Below are positions 11,421 to 23,545 of a DNA stretch of 64,000 nucleotides, in pieces. Every line of letters starts with the position of its first letter. Within the stretch, counting starts at the first letter, position 1. The notes under the pieces are model-generated. The model made no database searches, was not told where the DNA came from, and worked only from the letters and a program-made list of their open reading frames with translations. The position numbers were made by a program, and so were the translations under genes. The stretch spans positions 106,849,591 to 106,913,590 of the forward strand of contig NC_035436.2 of NCBI RefSeq assembly GCF_002127325.2. The letters run 5' to 3'. The DNA comes from Helianthus annuus. Taxonomy: Eukaryota > Streptophyta > Magnoliopsida > Asterales > Asteraceae.

Positions 11421-12590
11421 CTGGTTATGGTGAACTTGGTTTTAAAAACGTTTTTATAAAACCAGACTATAACCGAACAGTTCTGAAAACGGGAATACGA
11501 CCATGACACTCAGCTCCAGATTGCAAGGTTCGTCTTTCTCACTTGTTGCCTACATTACATGGCTTGTACACATTTGTTTATGACGTAGCATACAGACACA
11601 CACTTGTCACTATAGAACGATTACATGAATTGCTTGCTTATATTATGATGCTTTGGTGGTATGTCATAGCCTTGCGATTTCTGTGATCTTATCGTTTTGA
11701 TAGCCTCTGTTTGGCACTCGAGTTTGGGGAACCATTTAACATGAGTTAGGAGGAACTGAGATGAACATGCAAATTGCAATATTATTGTGGGTGCACACAC
11801 AATAATAATGTGGGGTGCATGTGAGTCCCAGTAAGGCTTAACAAGTGAAAAAGGGGTTCTGTTTCGTTATTTGATCAATGTGAAACACAACAGTCTATAG
11901 GAGTCGTAGCAGTGATAGTCTCCTACTTGAACGTGATCTTTTCATTTCTCACGAAATCCTTGTGAATCTCGATGCTATCGAGTATTACTTGAACACCCAT
12001 CTGAACGCCTAGCGAACTGTGTAGAATGTTAGGTGCTTGTATGGACGCCATTGAGTTGAGCTTCACATCGTTTAATGATTGGTCTATACCTTTCTCACCT
12101 TTCTTTGTTTGCTGGAACATAATGTACTGACGTCTTAGACCCCGAAGTGCGATCACTTCTGCAGCACTCTCGAAACACACCGTGTAATACCCAGTCAACT
12201 TGCAAGAATAAGGGACAAGAGGATGAGTGTAGTGCCTTACCAACCTCAGTATTGAGACGACCCTGGTTACCGACAATGAACTCCAGCAGATTGACTTTAA
12301 TCGAATTCTTAACCCTTGTCTGCGGCCCATGGGAGCCAACTCTTACGAACCAATCGGGGCATAGGCGATGACAATTGACTATAGTGTGGAATGTGTGACC
12401 ACCAGCACAGTGAGTAGCGCGATGGGACGTGACACATAAGGTGAAAAGATGGATTTGGTTGGTGAAAGATCGTAGGGCTCCGTTTCAAGCAACAACGTTA
12501 GAGACAACAGTCACGGCGGTATCAAGGTATTTGTAACCATGGCCTACGGTATGGAAATGAAGGTGCCTATGACATGGATTGGCCGTTTTT
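11421..12590. other. Element B leader and unidentified interior
   Basis: After the primer site and leader hairpin I see no recognisable gag N-terminus here, unlike in A, C, D and F. The stretch carries an uninterrupted 138-codon minus-strand frame (11923-12339) that resembles no retrotransposon domain I know. It may be captured sequence or chance. The recognisable gag tail resumes near 12592. Confidence 0.5.
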
Positions 12591-12591
12591 A

Positions 12592-15460
12592 GAATCAAGA
12601 AGACAACAACCAAGGGAACGACGACAATAACAACACTGGAAATGATGCTCGTGGAAGGGCATTTAGGATTGGCGTAGGCAACGCCAAGTGTAATAACGGC
12701 ATGGTAGCTTGTATGCTTTTGGGTAACTAATCGTCTCAGTTATGTTCTGTTTAACGCTAATGCTTCTTGAAACCAAACCTGTTGTGGGGCCAACTGATGG
12801 CAAGTCAATGGAAACCTTCTATGTTCGTTGGGATGCAAACTCGACCTTGTGGGACAAGTGTTCGACATCGACCTTCCTTCCACTATTCTTGATGGTTTTG
12901 ATGCAGTAGTTAGTGTGGATTGGTTATCTCGAGATCGCGAAGATATACCCTGTGAAAAAAAAAATCGTGTATCTTTCTCCCTAGTGGAGAATCGTTATCT
13001 ATTCTAAAGCGTCAGAGTTATGCAAGGGTTAGCACCATTTCGTTTCAGCTATGTAGGCCCGGAAGTGTCTACGGTCACACCAGGAAGGTTGTAGGAACTG
13101 CCTAATCAACTTCAGGAGTTGTTGGACAGGAGTTTTGTCAGATCTAGCTCTTTTCGTGTTGGGGAGCCCCAATTATATCCGTAAAGATAAGCCTTTTCGT
13201 ATGCTTTCTGATTATCGAGAACTTAACAAGGTGACAGTCGAGAACCGTTTGCCTCGACCATGTATTGACAACTCCGTATTCCCTGACCTTTGGATTGATC
13301 GACACACCAGCAGCTTTATGGACCACAAGAATCGACCGTGTTTGTTGATGGCGTTTTGAATCATTACCAAGAGAAAGGAACAACATGGGCGACATATGTA
13401 TCCTATTTTTAGAGCTCCTGAGGGAGGAGCCACTCCGCGCGAAGTCTTGCTAAAAGGTAACTTCTGGAATCGAGAGGTACATTTTTGGTGATATAAACAA
13501 CGAAGTGGGAATACACGTGAATCTCACCAAGATACATTTTGTTAGAAACCGATCGACACCAAAGATCCGTTCGAGGATACAACAATTTCTTGGTCTCACT
13601 AGATACTATCGTAGATTCATCACAGGATTTTCGAAGATCGTGCAGCCTAAATCTCTTTAGCACAGCAGGGTGCTGTGTTCATGGAAGACGAAACAGGAGG
13701 ACGTCTTTTCAGCTTTCGAATCCCAACTCTGCAAAGCACTGAGCATCGTCTTTACTTAAGGGAACGGATGATTTAGTGGTATACGATGATGGTTCGAATC
13801 AGAGTTCCAGTTACACACCGATGCAGCACGAGGGGGTGATGACTCACGTAATGGAATTACGAAGAGGAACTGCACGACACACAACCTGCGGCGGAAACCA
13901 TGGTCTTTGGATTTAAGTTGGAGGCATTACTTGGACGGTACCGAATGCACTACTCAGACCGATCACAAGGGCCTCCGTGTACCCTGGTTTCGCAAGAGCT
14001 AAAACAGTAAATGACATTGCTGGATGGAACTTTTGGATGATTACGACTGTGAAACTTGGATGTGCACGAGCTTTGCAGCTCACTATCGACTCTAACTTAC
14101 CTGATCAGACTCGCTTTGTTCAAACTGGAGAACTGAAGGAAGAGGATTTTCAAGTTGAACCCATGAGGGGCATGGAGAAGCAACCTTTGGCAGGTCAGAT
14201 GATATTCGCTACCTTAAGGAACGAGTGTGGATCGCATTATATGGCAACTGTAGGGAACTCGTGTTGAGAAAAGCACACCGGCCTCAGCACTCTAGTCATC
14301 TGGATTTTTAGGATCTATAAATCTTGTACTGTTGATCGGGCATGAAGGCCCACCTAGCTATGTAGGTGAATGTTGGTTGACTTGTGGGAAGGCCAAGGTG
14401 AAGTATCAGCAACTAGCAACACCCATATGAAAATGAGAACAGACTGCCAGGGATTCTGTCGCTAGTCTACTTACAACTCGGAACGGAAACAATATCACCT
14501 GGGTGATCGTTGATTGTCTCACGTTACTAGCACACTTTCTTTCAATCAAGGAAACTGACGAGTCGTCACAGCTAGTGAATATTCCTTTGAGAGAGACGAC
14601 TTTTAAGCACGAAGTGCCAACTCCTGTTACCATTGATTTTGAACTATACCTGATTTATGACAGGCCATACACAACACCCTTGGCTCATATCTAGACATGA
14701 GCATTACTTATCCTTGTAGGACAACCAGACAGAGTAACGAACCATCCTGACTCACGAAGACATGCTGCAAGAACGTACGTGATTGACTTTAGTAAAATTT
14801 AAGGGATATTTACCTTTGGTTGAGTTCTACTACAGCAGTCACCATTCTAGTATTCAGACATCTCTGTTTGGGGCATTGCCTGGATGATAATACCAATCTT
14901 CTTGTTGGACTAGGTGGGGTGAAGACCTAATCACAGATCCAGGACTTGTACTCGAAACTCTTGGGAAGATTGCTTAGATCGGAAATTTTTTTGATGGCAA
15001 CGCGTGACTGTTAGAAAAGCTGATAAGCTTAGGAAAACACTGGGAGTTCGCTGTAGGCGAACGCGTTATCATCGAAAGTCTCACCCTGGGAGGGTGCGGT
15101 ACGCTACAGAAAGCGTGGCAAGCTTAGTTTACTATGCATTGGGACATTCGGATTTCTGGAACGAATCGGTAACATGGCTTACAAACTCGAGTTTACTAAC
15201 GAATTGGATAGTGTTCACAATGGCATTTATACCTTGGATCTAACGCAGTGTTTGTCCGATGAAACAGTTGTGACACCCTTGCTAGAACCTAAGATTAACG
15301 TTGAGTTGCAGTTTGTCGAATTCTATTGAAGTCATGGATCAGAAAATTAAGGTTCGTAAGCACAGTCAAATTCCAATCGTGAGAGTTCGTTGGAACTCAA
15401 GACGCGGACTAGAATGCACGTGGGAACACAATGATCGGAGTAAGCACTAGTATACTTAGC
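12592..15460 (+). pseudogene. Element B gag-pol remnants
   Basis: The Asn-rich gag tail NDARGRAF lies near 12592-12690. A protease tail (VDWLSRDRED) is near 12915-12945. RT fragments are [17 protein letters not shown] near 13208-13265 and IQQFLGLTRYYRRFI near 13577-13622. Integrase core remnants (VIVDCLTLLAHFLSIKETD) are near 14505-14565 and a chromodomain remnant ([11 protein letters not shown]) near 15370-15402. The active-site segments FIDD, the integrase D-35-E region and most of RNase H are missing or unreadable. Many stops and frameshifts separate the pieces, so nothing functional can be encoded. Confidence 0.85.
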
Positions 15461-15496
15461 TGTACAAATGGTTGCATCAACTTTTGGTATTATTAG

Positions 15497-15667
15497 CGAA
15501 TTTCGGGACGAAATTCCCTTTCAAGTTGGGGATGATGTGGCACCCGAGGAAAATCCACAGTCATCCTAATCTAACACTTTGCCGCTTTTTGTTACTTTTG
15601 GCTTACCGTGTCACTTTTGGTTTACTTATCAAATTTCGGGACGAAATTTCTTTCAAGTTGGGGATGA
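15497..15667 (+). other. Element B duplicated terminal palindrome and polypurine region
   Basis: Two copies of AATTTCG-GGA-CGAAATT, each followed by TTTCAAGTTGGGGATGATGTG, lie about 135 bp apart. The second copy abuts the LTR start at 15668. The first is followed by an LTR-start-like GTGGCACCCGAGG. Confidence 0.8.
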
Positions 15668-17679
15668 TGTGACAACGCGAATAATTAATGATAGCACTAC
15701 TTAAAATTCCACAACCTTTGGCGTGTACCTTTACGTTTGTTGCCTATCTTGTGCACCACTAAGTGTTTGCGTGTGTTTGATTGATTAACTATACAAGGAA
15801 CCGTTAAACGCTAGTATGTGTCGATAAGCTAACTTAGAAAACTAACTTAATTGGGCTGCGAGTTACTTAACAAATTTGGGCCACGAACTCGATTAAACAC
15901 GTGATGTCTTGCGGCCCACTCAAAACAAACTGATTTGTTAATGATGTATGAGATCGATAAAAGCCCACTATATGCTAGTCCATCCACGTGCACCCCTCTT
16001 TCCATGTGCGGCTGCATGTGATGAATAATGATATGTGTTAATGATGGATGATTGATAATTTTCCTCTCAAAACCTCCTGTGCACGTGAATGAGTGATCAT
16101 ATATTTGGTTTAATTAATTGCACTTGTCTCTCAATTCCTTCCTTAAAGTCTGTGTGTACATCTCATGTTGAACTCGATTAACGCACACACACATTGACAT
16201 GGGCTGGAGACCACACATCCCTTTCCTCGGCCCACTCTACTCGGAGCCCATTCCGAGCGCACACACAAACCTAAGCCCAACTCGTGGGATTAAAGGCATG
16301 TATGCATGCATTAGGAAACCATTTCTTGGTATCTTATAAACACTTCAAACCCTAATTGATGGTAAACGACAACAGTAGAAGATCATCGCCACCCCTTCTT
16401 GTGTGTTAACCACCTATACCTTCACGTCTTAATCGTCTGGTTAGTATCATCGTTCTTTTCTTCATTTACGTGATTATGTGTTGAGTTACATGAGTGTCGA
16501 GTAAGATCAAATCATGGGTAAATCTTGTTAACTGATAGTATATTAGTATGATGCTAAGTTACATGTAAATTGGCTATATAATGTTAAGTTACCTACGGAT
16601 GTGTAACTGTTGGATTAAACCATGTTGAAATAAATTGCTATGCATGTTGATGCTTACCTTGTTCACGTGATGCTTCTGGGTAGTCGAAAACATGTTTAAA
16701 TAATGAGTTAACAAGATAATGATGTAATAGAGAAGGATTGATGAATCATGCTCGGTTTTTCCTTTAATGTACAACTGTCGAAGCACCAGGTACAACCTGG
16801 TCATGCACACCATGAAATCGTTAAGATGGTTTTATAGAATGAAATGTTACGAGAGGTTCCTTCCTGTTAGTGTTTTCGTTAATGATAATGATGCTCCCTA
16901 AGCGAATTCGTCTCGACTCTTAGTGATTATATGCTTAATGTTCATAGATCGATCAAACGAGAAAAGAAAGAAAAGCATAGTTCTTGTGATTACGATACAG
17001 TTAGAATGATTAGGATATACCATGTTGATAATTGATATTTGATAATCGATGAACTGTTATATGTGCTTAAGAGATTGCCATCTTTTCTTTAGATCCGTAT
17101 AATATGATATGGTGGGTGTGATGGTTGTATTGGTTGCGATCAATTAGGGAATTAAATGGTAATTGGTAAAACTAATATGTAATAATCATGGGGAGGAATA
17201 ACTGAAAAGAAATTGTGCAAAGAATGAACGTGCAATTGCATGAAGATCGCACCGGTGGCCCAACATCACACCTCAACTAGGCTTCACAACTTGATTTGGG
17301 CCGTACACCAACCAAGTGGGCCTTATTGTTTTGGGGTCGCACACGGGGTAGCCAACAGGATTGATTAATGGCACATGTAGTTGATTATGAACTTGTACAT
17401 AATGTGTGTGTGATGAAACATTGACATGGAGTAAGGCCAAGTGCATGATGTGAATGATGTGTATTGTAACAGTGAAGGGTTGGTTGAAAACGTAAACTTG
17501 GGGTGTATCAAGAGGAGGTTTAAATATCTGCTACATGTTATATGATAAACTAACTTATGTGTGCAACTTGTTTAATATGTGATTGGAATAAATGTGGATC
17601 TAATGGTCGTTGGTGATTATGTTAGGACTCGATTGACTGAATTATAATCAAGTAAACAATCTAACCGAGCAAAACCAAG

Positions 17680-18218
17680 GTGAGTTCACTGCACTTTTCT
17701 AAGCATGCGTCCCGGTGGTTTGGGACATCTGGTAAACGTTTCTGAAGGGAACACTGGGTAAACTGTTTATTTGGGATGTTGGTTATTGAACACAGTATAA
17801 ATCATGTAAGACCCCATACATCTACCGTGTTGCTGAAGAAGCAACGAGGTATTTAGTTGATAGCGCTATTAGGTTTGGCACCCTCACACCGGGCCGAAAG
17901 GACGGGCGTGAACTAATTACCTGAACATCATGACCAATGCCTAGTTAAAGGCATTGGGGTTGGGCATTCACATCGTGTATATATATAAGACCCCTTACAT
18001 CTATCCAAGGTTGGTTGATACCTTGACATCATGACCAATGCCTAAATGGAGGCATTGGGGTTGGGCATTCACATCTAGTCGCCACATACGGTAATCGAGT
18101 AATAACAACATCAAAACAAAACGTTGAACTGTTGTAAACACACATCTGGTAACTAAACGCGTTAACAAAACTTTGAACTCACCAGCGTCGTCTGACACAC
18201 TTGTCTGCATGCTTGCAG
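17680..18218 (+). other. Predicted structured intron in the B 3' LTR
   Basis: It is the counterpart of 10562-11100, with the same donor, acceptor and length. The closing stem pairs 17679-17688 with 18174-18183, ten bp and perfect. Confidence 0.6.
17934..18058 (+). repeat. Two perfect hairpins in the B 3' LTR
   Basis: These are the counterparts of 10816-10940: CCAATGCC / GGCATTGG arms, two units. Confidence 0.8.
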
Positions 18219-18521
18219 GTCTATTGAGTTATATCTTGTGGAACTTGCTGTCTGGGAGGCTGGAGTGGTCATGGGTCGAGATACATGGAATCGCAATACA
18301 AGCTTAATGGTTTATATACACATGTTTTACGAAACACTTAACAAATGAGTTATGCTTCCGCTGTATACAATGAATGTCATGTAACATTTGTAACATTTTA
18401 TGCTAATGAATGAAAGTTTTATTTAAATATATTTATGAGTTCAATGTGATTGGTGGCTTGGATCCTGGTACGTCACACGCCTCGCGGGGGTTTCCGCATG
18501 TGGTATTTTGGGGGTGTGACA

Positions 18522-18526
18522 ACAAA
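18522..18526 (+). repeat. Target-site duplication of element B, right copy (ACAAA)
   Basis: It follows the terminal GTGTGACA of the B 3' LTR and matches 8545-8549. The A LTR sequence continues directly afterwards. Confidence 0.95.
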
Positions 18527-18733
18527 CATTTATATTTATGATTGGGTTTTACTTTAATGCTTCCGCTACACTTATTCACATTGGTTTTTGATGAACATCA
18601 ATCATGTCGTGATGAATTACTTTATCTTCCTATATTATTAAATGCTATGTTTGATATGATTGATGGCTTGATCCTGGTCACGTCACGCCTCCAAGCGGTG
18701 GTACTCCGCGTGTGGGATTTTGGGGGTGTGACA
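18522..18733 (+). repeat. Element A 5' LTR, last part
   Basis: It continues the A LTR after element B and ends TTTTGGGGGTGTGACA. It matches 45493-45704 of the A 3' LTR with no difference noticed. Confidence 0.95.
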
Positions 18734-18735
18734 GA

Positions 18736-18750
18736 TTGGTATCAGAGCCA
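18736..18750 (+). other. Element A primer-binding site
   Basis: TTGGTATCAGAGCCA lies two bases after the LTR and matches the initiator tRNA-Met 3' end. It is followed by the conserved GGTTATAG...CTATAACC hairpin. The untranslated leader then runs to about 19037 with no gene. Confidence 0.92.
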
Positions 18751-19134
18751 TTGGTTATAGAGAACTTGGTTTTAATATGGGAAAACGTTCTTATTAAAAC
18801 CAGACTATAACCAGAACAGTGCTCTCAACGATCCACAACGACGCTTCGCTCCACGTGCAAGACTCAACATCCTAGGTAATAAGGTTTATGTTTATTACCT
18901 GCATGCTAGAACTGTATAGAACTTTGCTCGCATTACGTTTAGATACACATGATACTATTACATGAGAATACCTACGTGCTTACACTTTTCTGTCATCGCC
19001 CTACTCGCGAACCATTCTCACTTACGCTACTTTTACTATGAAGATCATGTCTGGACGAATTAACATGACTCAAGCCCAGCTAGAGGCTCTCGTTCAAGCT
19101 CAAGTTGCTGCGGCACTTGCAGCTGCTCAAGCAG

Positions 19135-19233
19135 GTAGTATATCTTGTAGTCATAACTTACACTAGGATCTTTAGATCCTACACTCCTAAACTAGCCCTT
19201 GTATTTAAACTTTGCCCTATTCGTACACAATAG
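19135..19233 (+). other. Candidate spliceosomal intron in element A gag
   Basis: Between CAAGCAG and GTCAACACG, A has 99 bp starting GTAGTATATC and ending ACACAATAG. C and F are contiguous at exactly this point (CAAGCAGGTCAACCC). The insert is phase 1, contains an in-frame TAG and holds a hairpin AGGATC-TTTA-GATCCT. Element E has a 90-bp homologue at 55854-55943. Confidence 0.75.
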
Positions 19234-22011
19234 GTCAACACGCGCAGCAACCTGTCTGCACTTTCAAGAACTTCATGGACTGTCGTCCAAGTACTTTCAG
19301 CGGCACAGAGGGGGCAGTGGGACTCCTCCACTGGTTTGAAAAGCTCGAGTCTGTGTTCGAGATGTGTGAATGCCCTGAGGCTCGCAGGGTGAAATACGCC
19401 ACTGGCACGCTAGAAGGAATAGCACTAACTTGGTGGAACGCCCAAGTTCAGATCTTAGGGTTGGCAGTGCTAACGCCACACCCTGGAACGACTTCAAGGA
19501 ACTCATTAAGAGGGAATATTGCACGCGTGATGACATCCACAAGTTGGAGAACGAGCTTTATCACTTGAAAATGACGGGGTCAGAGATTGAAGCCTATACG
19601 AAACGGTCAAACGAACTGGCCATTCTGTGTCCAACTATGGTGGACCCTCCAGTGAAGCGCATTGAGTTGTATCTCAAGGGACTTGCGCCAGAGATCCAGA
19701 GCAATGTTACATCGGCAAACCTCGACAACATCCAAGACATCCAGCGTCTTGCTCATCGACTCACAGATCAGGCAGTAGAACAGAACAGGCTGCCCAAACG
19801 CGTCGGTGCAACTACTACTCCAGCTGCTACTTCTGCTACACCCAACGACAACAAACGGAAATGGGATGGGGATTCCAGCAGGGGATCAGTTTCCGTTCAG
19901 TCTCAAGCACAGCAGCACAGAACCAACGACTACCAGAATTCGAGTCAGCAATCATCTGGCAGTCAGGGGCAGGGTGGATACCGGGGAGTTCACCCACTAT
20001 GCAACAAGTGTAACAGGCACCACAGTGGAAGGTGTCGCAAAGAACGTTGTCAGAGATGTCTCAAGCTAGGGCATGAAGCTAAAGATTGCAGGAGCTCACG
20101 ACCTGCGAACCAGAATCAGCAACTTCCGCCACCAGTTCCTCAAAACGCACAGCAGCAGCAACCATAGCGTGGAAACCGGGGATGTTTCCAGTGTGGGGCA
20201 GAAGGTCATTACAAACGCGATTGTCCTCAGTTGAACCAGAACCAAAACCGCAACAACAACAATCAGGGCAATGGGAACAACAACAACGGGGGAAACAACA
20301 ACAATGGCAATGAAGCTAGGGGACGCGCTTTTGTGCTAGGTCGAGGTGACGCAGTGAACGATCCCAACATAGTTATGGGTAAGTTTCTCCTCGACAATAT
20401 TTATGTTACTGTTTTATTTGATTCGGGCGCGGATACAAGTTATATTTCTGTGAAAGCTAGTAAATTGTTAAAACGCGCATCAACACCCCTAAACACCAAA
20501 CACGTCGTAGAACTAGCTAATGGTAAGAGTTTAGAAGCCACGCAGATAGTCAGGGGTTGTAGTATCGTCTTAGCCGGTCAAACATTCTCGATCGACCTTA
20601 TTCCCATAGTCTTGGGAAGCTTCGACATCGTCATAGGGATGGATTGGTTATCCCAACATCAGGCAGAGATCTTGTGCAGCGAGAAGATTATTCGCATTCC
20701 ACGTTCTGGTCAAGAACCTCTCGAAGTTCAAGGAGACAAGAGTGGTGCAGTGGTAGGCATCATCTCTTTCTTGAAGGCTCAGAAATGTCTGCGAAAGGGT
20801 CACACCGCAATCTTGGCGCTCGTTTCAGATGCATCAGTGAAGGAAAAGAAATTGGAGGATATTCCAATTGTTCGTGACTACCCTCAGGTGTTTCCTGAAG
20901 ATTTACCTGGATTACCGCCTCACCGTCAGGTCGAATTTCAAATCGAGCTCGCTCCAGGAGCAGCACCCATAGCTCGCGCACCATATCGTCTAGCTCCATC
21001 AGAATTGGAAGAATTGTCAAAGCAGCTACAAGAGCTCTTGGAAAAGGTCTTCATTTGTCCAAGCTCTTCGCCTTGGGGAGCTCCAGTACTTTTCGTGAAA
21101 AAGAAGGATGGCACTTTCCGGATGTGCATCGACTACCGTGAACTGGACAAGGTGACGGCGAAGAACCGTTATCCTCTTTCGCGCATAGACAACTTATTCG
21201 ACCAGTTGCAAGGGTCGTGTTATTACTCCAAGATAGACTTGAGGTCAGGTTACCATCAGCTGAGAGTCCGGGATGAGGACGTCTCCAAAACTGCATTTAG
21301 AACTCGCTACGGCCACTACGAGTTTCTTGTCATGCCATTCGGGCTTACGAACGCGCCTGCAGTATTCATGGATCTTATGAACAGGGTGTGCAAACCCTAT
21401 CTTGACAAGTTCGTCATTGTCTTCATCGACGATATTCTGATCTACTCCAAGAGTCAGGAGGAACACGAGCAGCACTTACGTCTTATCTTGGAACTTCTTC
21501 AAAAGGAGCAATTGTATGCCAAGTTTTCAAAATGTGACTTCTGGCTTCGTGAAGTCCACTTTCTAGGCCACATAGTAAACAAGGATGGGATTCATGTCGA
21601 TCCATCCAAGGTAGACTCGATCAGAAATTGGCCTGCACCACGTACGCCAACGGAAATACGCCAATTCTTGGGTTTGGCGGGTTACTACAGACGATTTATC
21701 ATGGATTTCTCAAAGATTGCTCAGCCGCTTACGCTACTGACACAGAAGGGTGTCACCTACCGTTGGGGCGATACGCAGGAAACTGCTTTTCAGCACTTAA
21801 AGGATAGACTTTGCAGTGCCCCTATCCTCTCTTTGCCAGAGGGCACGGACGATTTCGTAGTATATTGTGACGCATCCATCCAGGGTCTTGGATGTGTATT
21901 GATGCAACGGGATAAGGTTATCGCATACGCTTCTCGCCAACTTAAGATTCATGAACGGAACTACACGATGCACGACTTAGAGCTGGGAGCTGTTGTGTTC
22001 GCGCTTAAGAT

Positions 22012-22016
22012 ATGGC
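22012..22016 (+). repeat. Target-site duplication of element C, left copy (ATGGC)
   Basis: ATGGC precedes the C 5' LTR and recurs at 31697-31701. The site lies inside the A RNase H coding sequence. Confidence 0.96.
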
Positions 22017-22530
22017 TGTGACAACTCGGACTTTAGACCTACCTTGTGTAACGTATGTGAACGTGTTATGATTACGAGCTTTGATTTAAATGAATGTTAT
22101 GTTATTATGTGCTACGTGTATTGCGTATTTAATGTGTGTTGCTATTAAAATCGGATCACACAACACGCACGGCCCAAGGGCAGCCCGATCGAATGGGCCG
22201 GCCCACTCCCTTATGCGCACCAATTAAACACATTAGGGACTTGGTTAGTTTTCTCATTTGTTACCAAAACCCTAACACACACAAGAAACCTAGCTCTCTT
22301 TTCTCCCTCTCATTCGCGAATCAAAGGCAGCCGTACCTCGGATCCCTTATCAAATCGGATCACCCTCGACCGATCGGTTAGTGTTTAAATTGTATTGTTT
22401 TGATTGATTAAATGATTTCATGTTCAATGTTGCGTATTGGTTGTTAATCGGCTGAATTGATGTTTGTTAAATGAGTGATTGATAATACGATTTGATGATA
22501 ACATGTTTGATTAAGCTTTGTTCGATCGGC

Positions 22531-22752
22531 CGGACTTGTTGGATCGGCCGGACGTGAATGTTGTTAACCGGCCGGATATTGCTTGTATGATAATTGGATA
22601 GTTGTTAATCGGCCGGATGATGTCATGATGTTAACATGATTGATCGATTCAGTTAGTATGATTGTTTGATTTGATTGTTGTTGAACGATTCGTGTAATGA
22701 TAACCGGCCGAACAGATTTGCTAATCGGCCGGACATAGATGTTAATCGGCCG
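22531..22752 (+). repeat. CGGCCGGA motif field in the C 5' LTR
   Basis: Seven copies or near-copies of (A/G)(A/T)(T/C)CGGCCGGA are set in AT-rich sequence at uneven spacing. CGGCCG is palindromic. The second copy of the field is at 29881-30102. Confidence 0.75.
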
Positions 22753-23027
22753 TTATGAATTGATATATGTTCGGATTCGTTAATCGGACCGTCAACTTGA
22801 TGATAATCGGATGCATGTTCATATAAATTGTTAAAGGTTGGTCCATGATATGATATTAGGGTTCGTTAGGGTTCTTGATAAAATACCATGTTTAGCCGAT
22901 AATTGGGTTAATTGATTTGTGGATCGGTGTTAATTGATAACTGTTAAGATGATTAATTGATTGGTAAATTGGAAACTGTTATGTGATTGTAACTGAATTC
23001 ACGATATCCGGTTACACAAATCTCAAT

Positions 23028-23385
23028 CCGGACGGATTGTAAACCGGACTGACATCCGCACGAACCAGCAGTCAGCACAGTCCGCACGAACTGTCAATCC
23101 GGACGGATTGTCACCCGCACGGATGATTCAATCCGGACGAACTGGCCACGCGAATGGACCACACGAATTGAACTGGTATGCCGCACCAGACCCCACTCGC
23201 ACGAACGACTAACCGCACGAATTGTTAAAACACATCCGGACCAACTGGCAGTCCGCACGAACTGCCCACCCGGATGGACAGTTAAACCGCACGAATTACC
23301 CATCCATCCGCACGGACCGACTGTCCGCACGGATTGGCTATCCGCACGAGGTGCCACCCGGACCAACTGCCACTCGCACGATTTG
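23028..23385 (+). repeat. CCGCACGAA / CCGGACGAA motif field in the C 5' LTR
   Basis: About 20 variants of TCCGCACGAACTG and TCCGGACGGATTG crowd 360 bp just upstream of the splice-donor-like site. They make the 90-codon minus-strand frame at 23094-23366, which I do not regard as a gene. The second copy is at 30378-30735. Confidence 0.75.
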
Positions 23386-23545
23386 ATTGATTTGTTTGGG
23401 CCATGCTTAGTGTGCTTGCTTGTTAACTCTATGTAACCCTACGTGCTATACGTGAATCGAACCTGACTTGAATAAATACATGATAGGACGTGATTGATCA
23501 ATTACTTGCTACCTGTTCACTTGTGTATCTGCCGAGCAAACCAAG

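Larger units (their letters stand above)
8550..18521 (+). mobile_element. Element B, non-autonomous gypsy element with near-identical LTRs and a decayed interior
   Basis: The LTRs are 2854 bp each (8550-11403 and 15668-18521) and differ at roughly 17 positions by eye. Primer site, post-primer hairpin and terminal palindromes are intact. The interior (11404-15667) keeps only scrambled remnants of the gag tail, protease, RT, integrase and chromodomain in the right order, with many stops and shifts. The cis signals are preserved and the coding part is not, which suggests mobilisation by another element's proteins. Confidence 0.93.
15668..18521 (+). repeat. Element B 3' LTR
   Basis: It is the same length (2854 bp) as the 5' copy, with about 17 substitutions by eye and no indel noticed. 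Predicted intron 17680-18218 and hairpins 17934-18058 are at matching positions. The terminal GTGTGACA is followed by TSD ACAAA. Confidence 0.95.
19038..22016 (+). pseudogene. Element A gag, protease, RT and most of RNase H (5' part of gag-pol)
   Basis: The start ATG at 19038 gives MKIMSGRINMTQ, as in C and D. A 99-bp GT...AG insertion with an in-frame stop (19135-19233) interrupts gag and may be an intron. A 1-bp deletion near 19467 (GGCAGTGCTAAC where C has an extra C) shifts the frame, and a TAG at 20165-20167 falls where C has CAG. The zinc knuckles, an Asn-rich tail, protease DSGAD (about 20428), RT FIDDIL (about 21425) and RNase H YCDAS (about 21866) follow. Element C then interrupts at 22016, within the Trp-Arg codons of ALKIWR. 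The copy is defective. Confidence 0.92.

Noticed and set aside
23094..23366. 90-codon minus-strand frame in the C LTR (twin at 30444-30716)
   Set aside because: It lies entirely within the CCGCACGAA/CCGGACGAA field; the low-complexity repeat explains the open frame.
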